A program made the position numbers and the translations under genes. Positions 47,101-59,000 of a stretch of DNA of 64,000 nucleotides are shown here, in pieces; the first letter of the stretch is position 1, and each line of letters begins with the position of its first letter. The notes beneath the pieces were generated by a model. It was not told the DNA's origin and searched no databases. It saw only the letters and a list, made by a program, of their open reading frames with translations. This DNA is from Trichoplusia ni. Its lineage: Eukaryota > Arthropoda > Insecta > Lepidoptera > Noctuidae. The stretch lies in assembly GCF_003590095.1 (NCBI RefSeq), contig NC_039497.1, positions 4,956,691-5,020,690 of the forward strand, given 5' to 3'.

Positions 47101-47890
47101 GTAGAATACAAGGATTTTACGATGTGATGTATTTTCGGTTGCCGTCTTAACTTTACTAGGTTTTTTTTCGTATTGTCATGAGAGTCGTTATAATAGCTTG
47201 CGTTGGTTTTATTGACTGTAGAGGTAAGTTGTCAGCAGGGGTAGTAGTTATAGTAGTAGTTTTACGGATGTAGAGTAGAATTGTAGACACGTTTAGAATC
47301 AGAAATAGTATACCGAAGTTTCATTCCTCGAGAATACCTCGCGGGGCTTTTTAAAACATCAACTGACAAGAGCTAAGATACTCTAAGATAGATGACTAAG
47401 TACAAACTTTAATAGATCACACAAATGTTTATTCGATGAAACCCGCGCCACGTGGCACCCTGTGAATTTGGAGTTGTGAGTATTGTGACCTATAGGTACC
47501 AATCGGCTATCTGTGTGAACATCTCCTATAGTTTATTTCATCACCACTCACATGCACTCCAGCTTTATTTCTTATACACAAGGCTGTTACTTTCTCCCAA
47601 TCCCATACATTTTACCCATTACTAACTAGACTTCTTTACCCATAAGTAAAAGGCCTGAGCGACCACACGCATCACGGAAATAGATCCCCGGGTGCCCCGA
47701 ACACATTTTATGATGAATTAATGTTTATGGCTACACCAGTTCTTTAAGATTAAAGGGTTCCAATTAATTTATAGTTGATGTGACAGCATGCTGTTGGGTT
47801 TGAAGATGTGTTGATTGAAAGCAGGCGGAGCTATCTTCAGAGTGGCTGACGTCATTGTATCGATGTTTATCATGTTTTTTGAAGGGATTG
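44172..47890. other. AT-rich stretch with one notable E-box palindrome
   Basis: Long interval without genes. It contains the 15-mer ACACCGTAGCGTAAC (45617-45631) shared with 29394-29408, and AGTCACGTGACT at 46213-46224 (listed separately). GCCACGTGGC at 47446-47455 is another palindromic E-box. Confidence 0.4.
46213..46224. promoter_or_regulatory. Palindromic E-box AGTCACGTGACT (2 of 3)
   Basis: Exact repeat of the 12-mer at 19444-19455. Surrounding sequences of the copies are unrelated, so they are not simply parts of one repeat. Confidence 0.3.
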
Positions 47891-47895
47891 CAAAA

Positions 47896-47945
47896 GTTAC
47901 TTTCAACCGACTTCAGAAGGGAGGACGTTCTCCTTTTTTTCATTT
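47896..47945 (-). repeat. Fragment of the AACCGACTTC-type repeat
   Basis: TTTCAACCGACTTCAGAAGG followed by GAGGACGTTCTCCTTTTTTT is the reverse-oriented form of the motif at 3137-3162. It ends in a T-rich run. Confidence 0.45.
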
Positions 47946-48179
47946 TTTTTTGTTTCCTATCTCGAATCAGAACCTTGAACTGTAAGGAACTTTCCCAAAA
48001 TTTCGAATCGAGCTAGGCTCAGTAGTTTTTCTTTTTGAAGCTATTTATTCCTTTATGTTTTTCAAACGACAGATCTGTCTCCATTTTGAGTTCCATTTTC
48101 CATTAGGTACCTTAAAATATGTATACCTTAAATCAATCATATAGCATGTTTAATAAATTCTACTAACTAAGATGACCGC

Positions 48180-48275
48180 AACAAAATACCTTCATACGAA
48201 CAGGGAATCGAACCACAAACTCATTCTTCACCATCACTTACAACAACAACCAGCAAGTGTCTGTAACACAATAGC
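48180..48275 (-). repeat. Possible tRNA-derived SINE relic
   Basis: On the minus strand GAGTTTGTGGTTCGATTCCC TGTTCGTATGAAGG carries a good B box (GGTTCGATTCC) followed by a sequence common after moth SINE heads. The A-box side is not convincing. Confidence 0.3.
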
Positions 48276-48599
48276 AAAATAAATAAAACATTTATTCAAA
48301 TATCTTTGGAACAAAACAAGCCGTTTGTGCAAACCATTTGTTTACGTCAAATTATTTGTCTCATTATTATTTATCTATTACAAAACTCGTTGGTGTGGGT
48401 TCATTACTGGCTGGTGATAAATAATTTTGAATTTTTTTAAACTGCCACGATTTGAAACTGTCAATCTATAGACAATAACATGATTATCTGATTATTGTAT
48501 GTATTAATTTTATTTCTTATTTTTATGCTATGTATGTTTATGTATACCTTTACATGTTTTTAACAATAGTGCACCACCTACCTCTGTACATACTGATAA
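48276..48599. other. AT-rich non-coding stretch
   Basis: Nothing identified. Confidence 0.4.
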
Positions 48600-48749
48600 T
48601 TTTCCTGTCCATCCAAAGGTTGTCGGGAAGATATCGCTTTTAGCGATAAGACCGCCCTTGTACCCTAACATTGTATGTATTACGAATCACTGCTGTAATT
48701 CCATGGTGTACAATAAAGAATATTCTAATCTAATCTAATCTAATCTAAT
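48600..48749 (+). mobile_element. Non-LTR 3' end with (TCTAA)n tail
   Basis: TTGTCGGGAAGATATCGCTT followed by TTAGCGATAAGACCGCC, then GGTGTACAATAAAGAATATTC and five TCTAA units (48724-48748). The AGCGATAAGACCGCC block followed by TGTACAATAAAG and a short tandem tail is a familiar lepidopteran LINE or LINE-mobilised SINE 3' end. ATCGCTTTTAGCGAT forms a short stem-loop that may be the RT recognition hairpin. Only the 3' part is present; no ORF remains. Confidence 0.65.
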
Positions 48750-50180
48750 TATTGGCGGTTTCTTAAAAACAAAAGACATAAAAATACAAATGATTTTTTA
48801 TTCTGTACTCTGAACAAGATTTCGTTTTTTGCCGTAAACAATCATTACAGGAAAACAATATATAGTTACCTATGTGTTTAATATCTTAATTATAGACTAT
48901 GAATAAGTAAATAAATCTCTGGCTAATTGGTAATATGAAACAGAAAAACAAGTATTGTGTGTATGTAGGGCACGTTTAAAAACAACAATATGTTATGTTG
49001 ACTCACTTATACCATAAATTTAAACAATGGCGAATACATGTCACCGAATGCCCCATAGTATCGGGTGCCTGACAGCCAAAACCAATGGTGCATTAAATAA
49101 CCCACTATTCACATGTGGATAGCTCCCATATCAACACAGCCTTGAGTCCTACAAAATAACAACGTACACCAACATTTTTCTACACTCATAACAAATTTTA
49201 TCACAACCCAGTAAGGTCGAATTTGAAATAAATAGAACGCAAACATACTTTGGTGATTCAAAACACGTGTTAGTCATTGTGCGATTGTATTTCAAATTTA
49301 AAAATTCAAATTGTATTCTTAAACGCTGTTAAATAGCGGCTATATTCCCGTATCCAATCAACCGCAGCCCGTGTCCAATCTAATTTGAGTCTAACGTTAT
49401 TGTTATAGAGTACATATTGGACAAAAAATCGTTTAGTAAACAGGTTTTCGCGAATATTTCGAGGTCACGCTTCCTGGTTGATGGTTCCACATAACAACAA
49501 ATAAATTATGTCATATATACCTACGAAAACATCATAAAATTAATTGGTTGTGATAAAAATACGCGGGTCATGTGTGTGTGTGTGTGTGAGTCACGTGACT
49601 CGCGGAGGTGGAGCATTTGTTTTGACATCGGACCTCTTTGGCCGATAAAGCGAACAGAACGCCTTGTGGTTATTAATAACTGTATGGCACAATGGAATCT
49701 GTGTTGAACTGATGCAGAGGAAGATCAGAGGTACTATTGAATTAGAGGTAAGCAACAAATATCAATATCATGAATTAACAATTGTTCCGCTGTTTAATCA
49801 GCGGTTTCTACACTATTAGGTAAGGTTTGTGAAGCAGTATCTTCAATATAAGCCAAGGACGAGTATATACAGCTACGTATAGATCCTGAATCCCTCGATA
49901 ATTTCCTTACGAGACACATTTACGCTTAATCCGTACAAACCTCTCGGGACCTCCGAGATGATACAGTACATACCAAAGCAAAGTGAATTGGTTTTAGAAA
50001 CCCTAAAGCAACAAACAAACGCTTCCATTATAATGAGCGTAAAGTAATCTCATCACATCGAGGAATCCATTAAAATTTGAGCGCGGCTCATCCGGCCATA
50101 GCCAAACACTTGATTACCCTTCTGCCTACCCCTTTAGCCCTTCAAAAGACCTACCACCGAGTCTTAAAGAAAAATTATTT
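48750..50180. other. AT-rich non-coding stretch
   Basis: Apart from a (TG)n run at about 49571-49588 and the adjacent E-box palindrome, nothing is recognised. Confidence 0.4.
49588..49601. promoter_or_regulatory. Palindromic E-box GAGTCACGTGACTC (3 of 3)
   Basis: A 14-bp perfect palindrome, the longest version of the AGTCACGTGACT motif, directly abutting a (TG)n run. Confidence 0.3.
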
Positions 50181-50182
50181 CT

Positions 50183-50245
50183 GGTGTGGGAGCAAGATAG
50201 CGCAGTACACGCCATAGAGCGTTGTCTCCCTTCAACAACTGCAAG
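50183..50245. repeat. Foldback repeat family, copy 3
   Basis: GGTGTGGGAGCAAGATAGCG ... CATAGAGCGTTGTCTCCCTT CAACAACTGC. The arms pair imperfectly. It shares the layout and the CAACAACTGC-like end with 14581-14640. Confidence 0.4.
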
Positions 50246-50861
50246 GATGTTATCTGAGGTGTTTGTACGGGCAGCCCTCCACAAGTTTGTTGATCAAACC
50301 TCGCGCTGGCCCGGCCACCACTTGAATTAATTACTTGACCAGAGTTTGTTTAAGGGGCCATAAGCACGGTTCTTGCGTGACATCAGATTTTGTTCAGTTT
50401 AACTTGTAGATTACGTGAGGTGAAGGAGTTTAGGGGATAAAGAGAATGAGTTATGATTTCACACATATTAATAACATGTATCTATCTGTTCTTCTATTCA
50501 GATTTTCTGTCTAGGTGTCTAGATTCAAATTCGATTTAATCTATTATAAAAAAAAATGTAATAAATAAGCTTCTAAGACAATTTGTCTTTAGAATGAGCA
50601 GATCAGTGAAGACAAAAACTGCAGTGACACAAGAAGCCCTTAAATAAATACCTTCGCCAATAACAAATTAAAACTACAAAAAGTCGTAGACAAGCTATCA
50701 ATCAATTCGCCTTGATCCAAATTTAAATATTTAGCTGTAATTAACGCTACGCTATCGCTAATTACCATAGCGTGTTGCTATTGTTTACTTCACAATAGGT
50801 ACTTACTGACACAGCCCATATGTGCTCAAGCGTCTACTATACCGCTTAAAATAATATTAAA
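50246..50861. other. Non-coding stretch
   Basis: Nothing identified. Confidence 0.4.
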
Positions 50862-50925
50862 GGTGTGAAAAAGAGACGGCACTATACCGAGTAGTATGCT
50901 ATCACTCTTCAACAGCTGAAGCAGC
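50862..50925. repeat. Foldback repeat family, copy 4
   Basis: GGTGTGAAAAAGAGACGGCA CTATACC ... TATGCTATCACTCTTCAACA GCTGAAG. Same design as the copies at 14581, 23455 and 50183, only about 620 bases from copy 3. Confidence 0.4.
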
Positions 50926-51540
50926 CTTACTTTAACAAAATCGTGGTTGTCTTAAAATAATAAATAAATGCTTTTCACACGAACCGGTGTTAATGTTGTT
51001 ATACATAAATTATAATTAAGATAACTGGAGTTCAGGGTAAACGCCTGACAAAATAGATGCATCCTTTAAGGAAAATTAATTGGTTTCAGTAATTTATTGG
51101 TACCATGTTTATTTCTGTTTGGTTTAAGGTGTGATGACCCGGTTGTACGGTGCAGGTTGGATTTTATAAGCAAACACACTTGAGTATCTTTATGTATTTA
51201 TTGCAGTCGACTACTCAATTTTATATTATTTTACTTAGCTTAACTTGTAAATATATTGAATGACAATCGTGCACAGCGCATATTAAGTAGAGCTAAAATA
51301 AGAACTGTTTATATTTCTAAAAACATATATCTGACAATTAAGTACGAGCGATGTAGCATTTACACGTTATAAAACAACACAGTATGTTTGTCCGTCAGAA
51401 ATCATCACATAAAACACTTAGTTTTCAATATCATGTCATGAAGTGCTATTTAAAAACCTGAACTAAGTCACTATAACCCAAAAGTCAAATGAAAAACGAA
51501 ACATAGTTTGATCATTATTAGTTTATTTATACCTTTATTT
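50926..51540. other. AT-rich non-coding stretch
   Basis: Nothing identified. Confidence 0.4.
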
Positions 51541-51632
51541 CCACCCAAATGGCTTGTATTCGCCACACATGCCACAGCGCCGGTGTCGCAGGATGTCGCG
51601 GTCGTGCGGCGACCTGACGCGTCCTGTGTCTT
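51541..51632. other. GC/CpG-rich patch, unexplained
   Basis: CACAGCGCCGGTGTCGCAGG, GATGTCGCGGTCGTGCGGCG, ACCTGACGCG. Open on both strands, but neither translation shows a domain and no splice pair brackets it. It may be the GC-rich core of an unrecognised repeat or a non-coding exon. Confidence 0.3.
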
Positions 51633-51977
51633 ACTTTCTTCTCACACATATAACATTATTTTTGGGGCCGTAAAGTCTAGACCACAATGTAAAATAAAAA
51701 GTTAAATAGATTGTAAACATGAATACCGACACTGATCTGATAGTCATACCATGAGGCGATATGAGTATGTCAAAAACTGTTATAGACAGAAAATAGCTAG
51801 AAATTGATTAAGGTACAAACATGACGCTATAACTAAGTTAATAAATCGTTCTTATTTATATTCTGGATTTAGATATTGAAATATATTGATTAACTATATA
51901 CAAAAAAAACACATTTAAAAAATGTCTCCGTCAAGAATCGGGAACAGGGTCTAAGCTGCCGGTTGTTAGATATCCAG

Positions 51978-52025
51978 AGACAGATGAGAAAAGAAAAAAA
52001 CGCTTTGAGCTTTTCTCTTCTGTCT
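51978..52025. other. 16-bp hairpin with one mismatch
   Basis: AGACAGATGAGAAAAG (51978-51993) and CTTTTCTCTTCTGTCT (52010-52025) pair at 15 of 16 positions around a 16-base loop. The flanks (51965-51977 and 52083-52098) show weak further complementarity, so this may be the centre of a larger foldback element. Confidence 0.5.
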
Positions 52026-52099
52026 GAACTAGTCTGTCTAGTCTGTTTGCTCTGTTAGTTTTGTCTAGTTCTGAACCAATCCCCGTCTCCAGATGCTAG

Positions 52100-52660
52100 A
52101 CGAGAGCACCCCTAAGTCGAAACTCTTGACTATTAAACCAGTAATCACGACTTTCAGAACAATGATTGCAAAGACCTCTACACGATACTTAGGCAAGAAT
52201 ACTTATCACACCTAATTTACATTCAACTTAAAAATACCATAAAATTACTTACCGACACCTAAACCAACACTTAATATAAATCATTGTAATGAGTCATGAC
52301 ATAACAATAGTAAATATCTGCTTTACATAAGCACATAGTTATAAATATATGTAGGTATGTGAGTACATGTGTTGTGTACATAACAAACAATAAAACGATA
52401 TCTGCAAATGATTCATGTGGACGCCAGACTGACTGAAAGGCGAGCTAAATAATGGTATTATACATACATATATGTAGGTATATAGGTGTATAGAACACTG
52501 GAAATTTGCCTATTTAAATGAATGATAGGATTATTACTATACGAATTATTTACGAGTATTTTAGAAGACTCATAATGAGAGGCGTGGCTATTAAACAGTG
52601 GGGTATCTTCTTTGAAATACTTACCCTTAATTTGCCTATTTGAGGTTATGTAGTGTACAA
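52100..52660. other. AT-rich non-coding stretch
   Basis: TA/TG-rich sequence (near 52345-52375 and 52460-52490). No genes. Confidence 0.4.
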
Positions 52661-52663
52661 AGT

Positions 52664-52890
52664 AAAAGGACAGTCAAAAGAAATACTCTACATTAGTTTA
52701 TATACTTATACTCGCATTTTAAAATTACCTGGACTTTAAAAGAGACCGACACCCCAGAGTTTGTTTTGACGTTTTTTCTCAGGGTAGTCAGATAGGAAAT
52801 GTCGTCTCCAACGTTCTTAATAAAAAAAAACATGCAAAAGTGATGATAAATCGTATATGCAGAATAAATGATTTCATTTCATTTTATTTC
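52664..52890 (+). repeat. LINE/SINE 3'-region repeat, copy B
   Basis: AAAAGGACAGTCAAAAGAAA ... CCTGGACTTTAAAAGAGACC ... CAGAGTTTGTTTTGACG ... TCTCCAACGTTCTTAATAAA ... AAAGTGATGATAAATCG ... GCAGAATAAATGATTTCATT and an ATTTC/ATTTT short-repeat tail. Partner of 31887-32060 in the same orientation; this copy keeps about 50 more internal bases (near 52770-52810). Confidence 0.55.
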
Positions 52891-54960
52891 AGTAGAATCA
52901 AAGTCTAATCAATGTACCAAAAGACGGAAATGGTGGTATATCGGACATAGATCTCCGAGTACCGTGAAGATCTACAACTCATATAGAATTGTTAAACTAT
53001 CTTAAAACCTCCAACTGAGACAGTCATTACAAGGTGGTGAAATTAAAAACAACAATCAAGTTTCGTTCAACAAAAAAGTATCGTTTTACCTAGCCATTAA
53101 TTACTCGCCCAAAGACATTACAACATGATAACTTATATGTGCGTACAAGTAACTATTAAATGTAAAGCAAACTAGTTTCAAAAAAAACAACATTAATCTG
53201 CCGTTTACATACATCTTGAAAAAAAATTAATTATCCAATTAACAGAGAATAGCATAAATAGCTATAATTATAAGTTTAACACGTGGATCACACTATTGTA
53301 ACTCAATCCTGTTTGTATATACATACATATAACATATATATGTGTATCTGTGTGTATATAGTTATATGCTAGCTATATAGAGATAATATCGTCCAAGGCC
53401 ACACGTGTTTGACGTTATGCAACTATCCATGTTTGTCTGTGTGTGTTCGTGTTTATTTACATTATTATAAAGAGTTATGCTGTAATGTGAGTCTGTTTGT
53501 AAAGCACCAATATTATGTTAAACTTAAGTACTTGTAGTAAATTGTTTGTTGTAATCGGATGATGTTGAATAATGTTTACTTTTTTGTATCTTACTTTAAA
53601 TAATATTATTATATTAGCTATTGTAGTATTGCAGGGTTAATATCTCTTTATTTAGAGTAATTCATAAAATTCTCATTTTATGTATATTCTTCTTATATTA
53701 TAACATTTTTAAACGCATTTAATACACTTAGCCCATATTGATTAATTAACCCTCCAAATATAAACCCATAACTTCAACTTTAATTCAGTTAACATTTTCA
53801 AGTCCTCAATTATTAAAAAATATATTTTAAGAAGGCAAAAGTTTTACAAGGGCCTCACAGTCCGCACCTCCGGGATTAACCCTCCCTACAAAGAAACGCT
53901 TTTTAAGAAACAATTAGGGTCCCTCCTGCTTGCTGCAAATCCCTTCAGCCATTAGAGCAGTTCTAAGAAATCTGAGGGAGCCCTTACATTATTAAGTAGT
54001 CCAAATATAGTCGGAAACTGAATCTGTTAGACGAAGGAATATTTAATCATTACATTTGGTGGTCGGTTTTACGTTGTCAATTAATACAACAAAGATCATT
54101 GATGGTGATTACCCTAGATAGTATTAACTCATTTTTGATAAACAGCTAAAAGTTTATAATATTATTTAGTACAGTTCATTGGGATATGGATTATGAGGTA
54201 TATAGGCAACTTATTAATCATCCAAGTTTTCAAATATTTATCAAATGCCAGCAATGTATTCGATCATTTTTCTCCCCATAGATTTCGTCCGCCCGAAAGT
54301 CAATTTTCACCGGTTCTACCAAACAAAACTATAGTGTTTCTTCCTTCCCTTTGGCCGGGTACCTGCCTTGAACTAGCCTAATCTATAACTAATTAATCCG
54401 AGCACAAACAAAGGGTAACACGATATCGCTCAATAAACAGATACTAGCAATTAGTCGGCGCGTGGCAGATCTACGTCGTTACTTCTGGTACGGTGCTGAC
54501 GAACTGAAAACTTATGGAACTTAGGTTATTGTATGACTGACAATTATTATAGCAAACGAAGATTCCCGATTAAATTGTATGCAAAGAAGCAGGACAGGTG
54601 TTATATACTTACATTGCGGAAAAAATCGTTGGAAAATCTGTGTGCCGTCAATTCAGTAAATATCGATTCGATTTTTTTTAATGAGAGAGCATGGTAGCTG
54701 TTTCCGTTTCTTCTATATTTGAAAGAAGTCTTAAATCCTAAAAAAATCGAATGCAAATTTCGATCTATAAAACTTATTAAAAGAAATAGTTTGCTGGTAG
54801 AGATTTGTAATGAATGAAGCAGCATCCCTTTAAACCATTTATTTTATTCTTGTATGTTATGTTTCTTTCCTTTTTTGTGTTTATATGAACTTATTAACAA
54901 ATAAATACTATTTCTTTACTATAATGAACTTAAGTCTATAGATGCAAGTATCCTCAAGAC
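52891..54960. other. AT-rich non-coding stretch
   Basis: TA/TG low-complexity sequence near 53315-53390. The frames at 54193-54381 and 54601-54825 have no coding character. Confidence 0.4.
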
Positions 54961-54964
54961 AGCA

Positions 54965-55150
54965 GCTTGACGCGCGACGCCTAGAAAGTTCTATATCCCA
55001 GACCTAAGTAGATATAGGTCCAGACCTCTAGCGCATCAATAGCATCATTGACATCTGGGGGCCGGGCTGATACCCAGGTGACTCGTATGACCCGGCTTGA
55101 CGTCAAATAGACAAATACCCTCTTATCGGCACAGTAACGACGCCAGGCAT
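54965..55150. other. GC-richer block, probable unidentified repeat
   Basis: GACGCGCGACGCCTAGAAAG ... CATCTGGGGGCCGGGCTGAT ACCCAGGTGACTCGTATGAC CCGGCTTGACGTCAA. The complexity and base composition differ from the flanks. The minus strand stays open for about 50 codons, but the product is not recognised. It could be a repeat fragment or an exon piece without clear splice sites. Confidence 0.25.
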
Positions 55151-55930
55151 CAAATAACAGACAGTTTGTTTTGTTATACTTATTGTAAAGGTATTTTAAC
55201 GAATAACCTATGACCTGATTAAGAATAAAACGGCTTTGGCTCTAGGGACAACAGAGCTCTTCCTCTCTCCTACCATAATGCTGTGCCCTACGGGGTCAAT
55301 AATTGTTCATTGTACCTAAAATTACCACCTGTAACTACATTATGGATGCAATATGCTATTCAATATTGGGAACTTTACCCTTGTATCGCGGGAGTTTCAC
55401 AAACATTCAATTCATATGCACAAAGACACCCAGACTCAGGACAAGCATTTGTTGATCACACATTCTTGTCTCTTTTTAAATTATTTTTCAGAATATACCT
55501 AAACTTTGTACATTTTTTTTCTTTTTGGTGTTGTAGCATCGGTTTTAGTAAATGGTAAACGTGGTATAGTTTATATCATTTTATATTCAAACATTCACAG
55601 TTGTCTGATTCTTAAACTTGACATGTAATGAAACTCTAATTTGTGTTTTTCTGTTCATGGGAACAGTCCTTTGCCCGACAATTTTAGAGCTATGTTATAC
55701 CTAGTTTTTATCAAATGTATGTTTACATATATTTTCATAACATTATGTTAAATATAACTAAGTATAATGTTGATAACGTTATCCCCGAGCAATATAAACA
55801 ATATAATATGTCGGTCAAACACGTTTTGCTCGCTTCAGTAATTTCTTCAAAACGATTACTTAAGAAAATACATTTGTTATAACCCGACTGCACTCGATTT
55901 TTAGTTATACCGCTGACAAAACTACATTAT
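55151..55930. other. Non-coding stretch
   Basis: The 91-codon frame 55283-55558 is Phe/Leu/Tyr-rich with no motif. Not called. Confidence 0.4.
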
Positions 55931-55932
55931 CT

Positions 55933-56025
55933 TTGGACATTTTAACTGTCTAACTATCACAGTTCATGAGAACTTAGTGACAGACGAACAGACAGCGTTT
56001 CCTCATTATAGTACAGAACACTAAC
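55933..56025 (-). repeat. Interspersed repeat with GACAGACG core, second copy
   Basis: CATTTTAACTGTCTAACTAT CACAGTTCATGAGAACTTAG TGACAGACGAACAGACAGCG is the reverse-oriented relative of 6436-6605 (which has CGCTGTCC/GTCCGTC-type blocks and TGATAGCTA). It is diverged and truncated. Confidence 0.45.
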
Positions 56026-59000
56026 AATTAAAAGTACAATAAGCAAGGTAGGATAGAACAGATTGAAGATTAAGGACTGTCGATTATCGACACCAGACTA
56101 ATTAAGAAACTATTACAACAGTCTGAGGCTCTTAGAGTTCTCAATACTAAGTGGCCACCAATCCAAAGACCAACAGCATCATGCGAATCCTTACCTATAT
56201 CAATAATTGGCACATCTATACTACACTACATACATCGTAGTACAGTATAAATACACATACAAAACTAATAACAACAACTATATTTAAAAGACACCGATAA
56301 TCTTAAATGGACTTTGTGTAGGTGTTATCATTATTAATATCATATTAAGTCATAACAATACGACATTATTTAATACGATCGCAATAGAAATGCGCATTTA
56401 TCGTTAATACGTAATGAGTACGAGTGCTGTCTGTCACACGTCTCAGTTTGGGGCGTAGTAGCTGCATGCGGGGCTGCCGTGGGACATCCACGTGGAGAAC
56501 ATACTATAGAAATTGTAACACTTCATATTTAATGACTGGTAATAGTTTACACTTTATGCGTAAATAATTAGATCTTGAAATGTCAATTAGTATTTTGTCT
56601 TTTTGTGTACTGCAGTGCGTTGATTGAAAATGTCGCATGACGCTATGTATTGGTACTTTTTGGGATAAATCCGGATATCTTGTGTCCACAATACTTAATG
56701 TGTGAAAATAAGTGGTGTTTTACAAATCGCTACAGATTGAACATATTCATCATGGCATAAAAACTATCCTATTAATCCTATGTGCTAATCTTGGTTATAA
56801 CAATCTGTGTTTGGTCTAAATCCGTCCACAGGTTTTTGCGTAAAAGAGGAACAAACATCCTCGCATCCATTGATACATACAAATATTGGCGTTTATAATA
56901 TTAGTAGGATTACAAGAGTCACTGAACTGAATGATTGATTTGAGTGGAGCTATACTGACATTGCAAGATACTCTTAATAAAAATGTCGGTAACATTTTCC
57001 GCTAACCAAAGTCTCTCCTCGAGAACGTAATCTTCCATGACAGTTTTTTAATGCAACCGTGAAGTAAATCTCCCAAAACAGTCTCGAAATTTATATTTAC
57101 CGAGTCGACCACCCCATGTTGAAGTATGGCTTGTATGAGTGTATGTGTGTACGGAGAATAAACAGTGTGTCGCGTGGGCGGCGGCCATGTCAACAGAAAC
57201 TTATGACGCGTATTGCCGGACAGACGATCGCACAAGTGATTGATTTTATTAATCGCTTTTGTCCAGTCATTTATCAAAGCCGGACAATGGAGTTTTATTT
57301 ACATGTTTGTATAAACAAATGTATAAATGATTTATTCGGTGATTTTCGAACATGATTGATGTATGTGTTCTTTATAAGCTTGTGGAAACAGTCCATAATA
57401 ATTGATCATTTTCAAAAAGTCGTGTTTTAATGTTTGATACTTTATGATTTATGCATATGTCATTTTTATAGGTAACTGTTTTTGGGGAGTTATTGGTGTC
57501 ATCCAAGGTATTACGCAAGCATCATGCATTTCACTTCAAAAACATCTTACTGTTATTTCGTATAACCAATTCAGTTTAACAATCATTAGCCTAATAATTA
57601 CTTTTTCTAATGATTAAGTAAAATAAATGTCAAGTGTAACCTTTAGAAAAGCCTATATAAATATCATATTTATCATTTAACCTGCAGTGATGTTACTAAA
57701 CTAACTGTTAATCAAATCACAAATAGTAACATAAACACTTTTCTCGGTGACTATCCATGAGCCAAGTTGGTCGCTGCATCTATGGAAATGTTTTATGGTG
57801 TCAGAAAATAAATATGTCTCGGTTGCTATGGTTACGTGACGTGTTACGATGTGGTTAACAAACTATGATGGCTTCATGTCCGCCAGTAATGTCGATCAGT
57901 GAGTTATTATAGACAGGCGGTGTTAGGCGATGAAAGATGTCAGAACATCATAATAAGGTGGAAAAATATTAAAGGAGGACTTGGTTTTACATTAGGATAA
58001 TCGCAGTAGATATCCTATTGAAATTATAACTAATGCGGGGTCGTATCGTATGAATGTTTGTTTATTTGTATCTTTAAAAAGTTTTGCATACAAATAAACA
58101 ACATCGAAAAGTACCTGTATAGACCAAGAGAAAGAACTGGTCTAAAATACATAACTTTGAGTCTCCCGGATTTTAGAGACCCCACTTTCTTTACACACTT
58201 CGATTGACGAATAACTTACCTTATGTCTCTGCTCTATTTCTTACAAGACGCTGGCGTAATGATACTTTCACAATAATTCTTCAGGAACACATAAAAACAA
58301 AGGTATAAGTTTCAGCGGTCCTCGGCCTTCAGGTGATGTAAGGCGGAAGCGGCGACAGTCATGTTATCCTATCGGGAGGCTCTACTCCGCCCTAAGTAAT
58401 GAACCTTTAGGGCTGTCACACGCATAAACCTCGTATTTACGAAACACAAAAAGAGCTTCGCACTGGAACGCTAAAATATTAAAGATACCTACAATTTTAG
58501 GTCGTCTAAAATCGCCAAAGAAGACAGGCCTAAAGCTAAGGAGGAATAATGGCTGTTGAAGTCAAACTATTTGACTACAACATGCAGAATTAAATCTGAC
58601 TTGGTTCGAGGGCTTTTCAATTTTAAGTTATAAACCACTTGACTCAAAAGATCTTCTCGAGTAATCATACTGTATGAAGTAAGTGCCATTGAATGGGTTT
58701 TGAATAATAAATATATTTTAAATGTTACCTGTGTGGCAACCCTACAGAAATAATAGGAGAAAAGTTCACCGAGCAAGTTTTTAAGTCTCCGTAAAGAAAC
58801 AAACGATTTTTTGTAGGGACTCTGTAATTTATACAGTTACTTGTTTATTTTTATTATTGTTCGTAATTTTTGAGCGCCGCTAGAGGGACCCATTGTCTTT
58901 ACTTGCTAACTTTCAGAGACATTTTTCATGGGAGACAGTTTCCAAGACTTTTTGTTAGAAAACTTTATCACCTGAAGCTATTGAGTGTGCCTCCGTGCTG

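Noticed and set aside
47446..47455. GCCACGTGGC as a fourth member of the E-box set
   Set aside because: Palindromic E-box, but the flanking bases differ from the AGTCACGTGACT set.
48724..48748. (TCTAA)n as an independent satellite
   Set aside because: It is the tandem tail of the adjacent non-LTR 3' end.
57820..57840. RFX X-box-like GTTGCTATGGTTAC
   Set aside because: Deviates from the consensus in a constrained position and stands alone with no gene.
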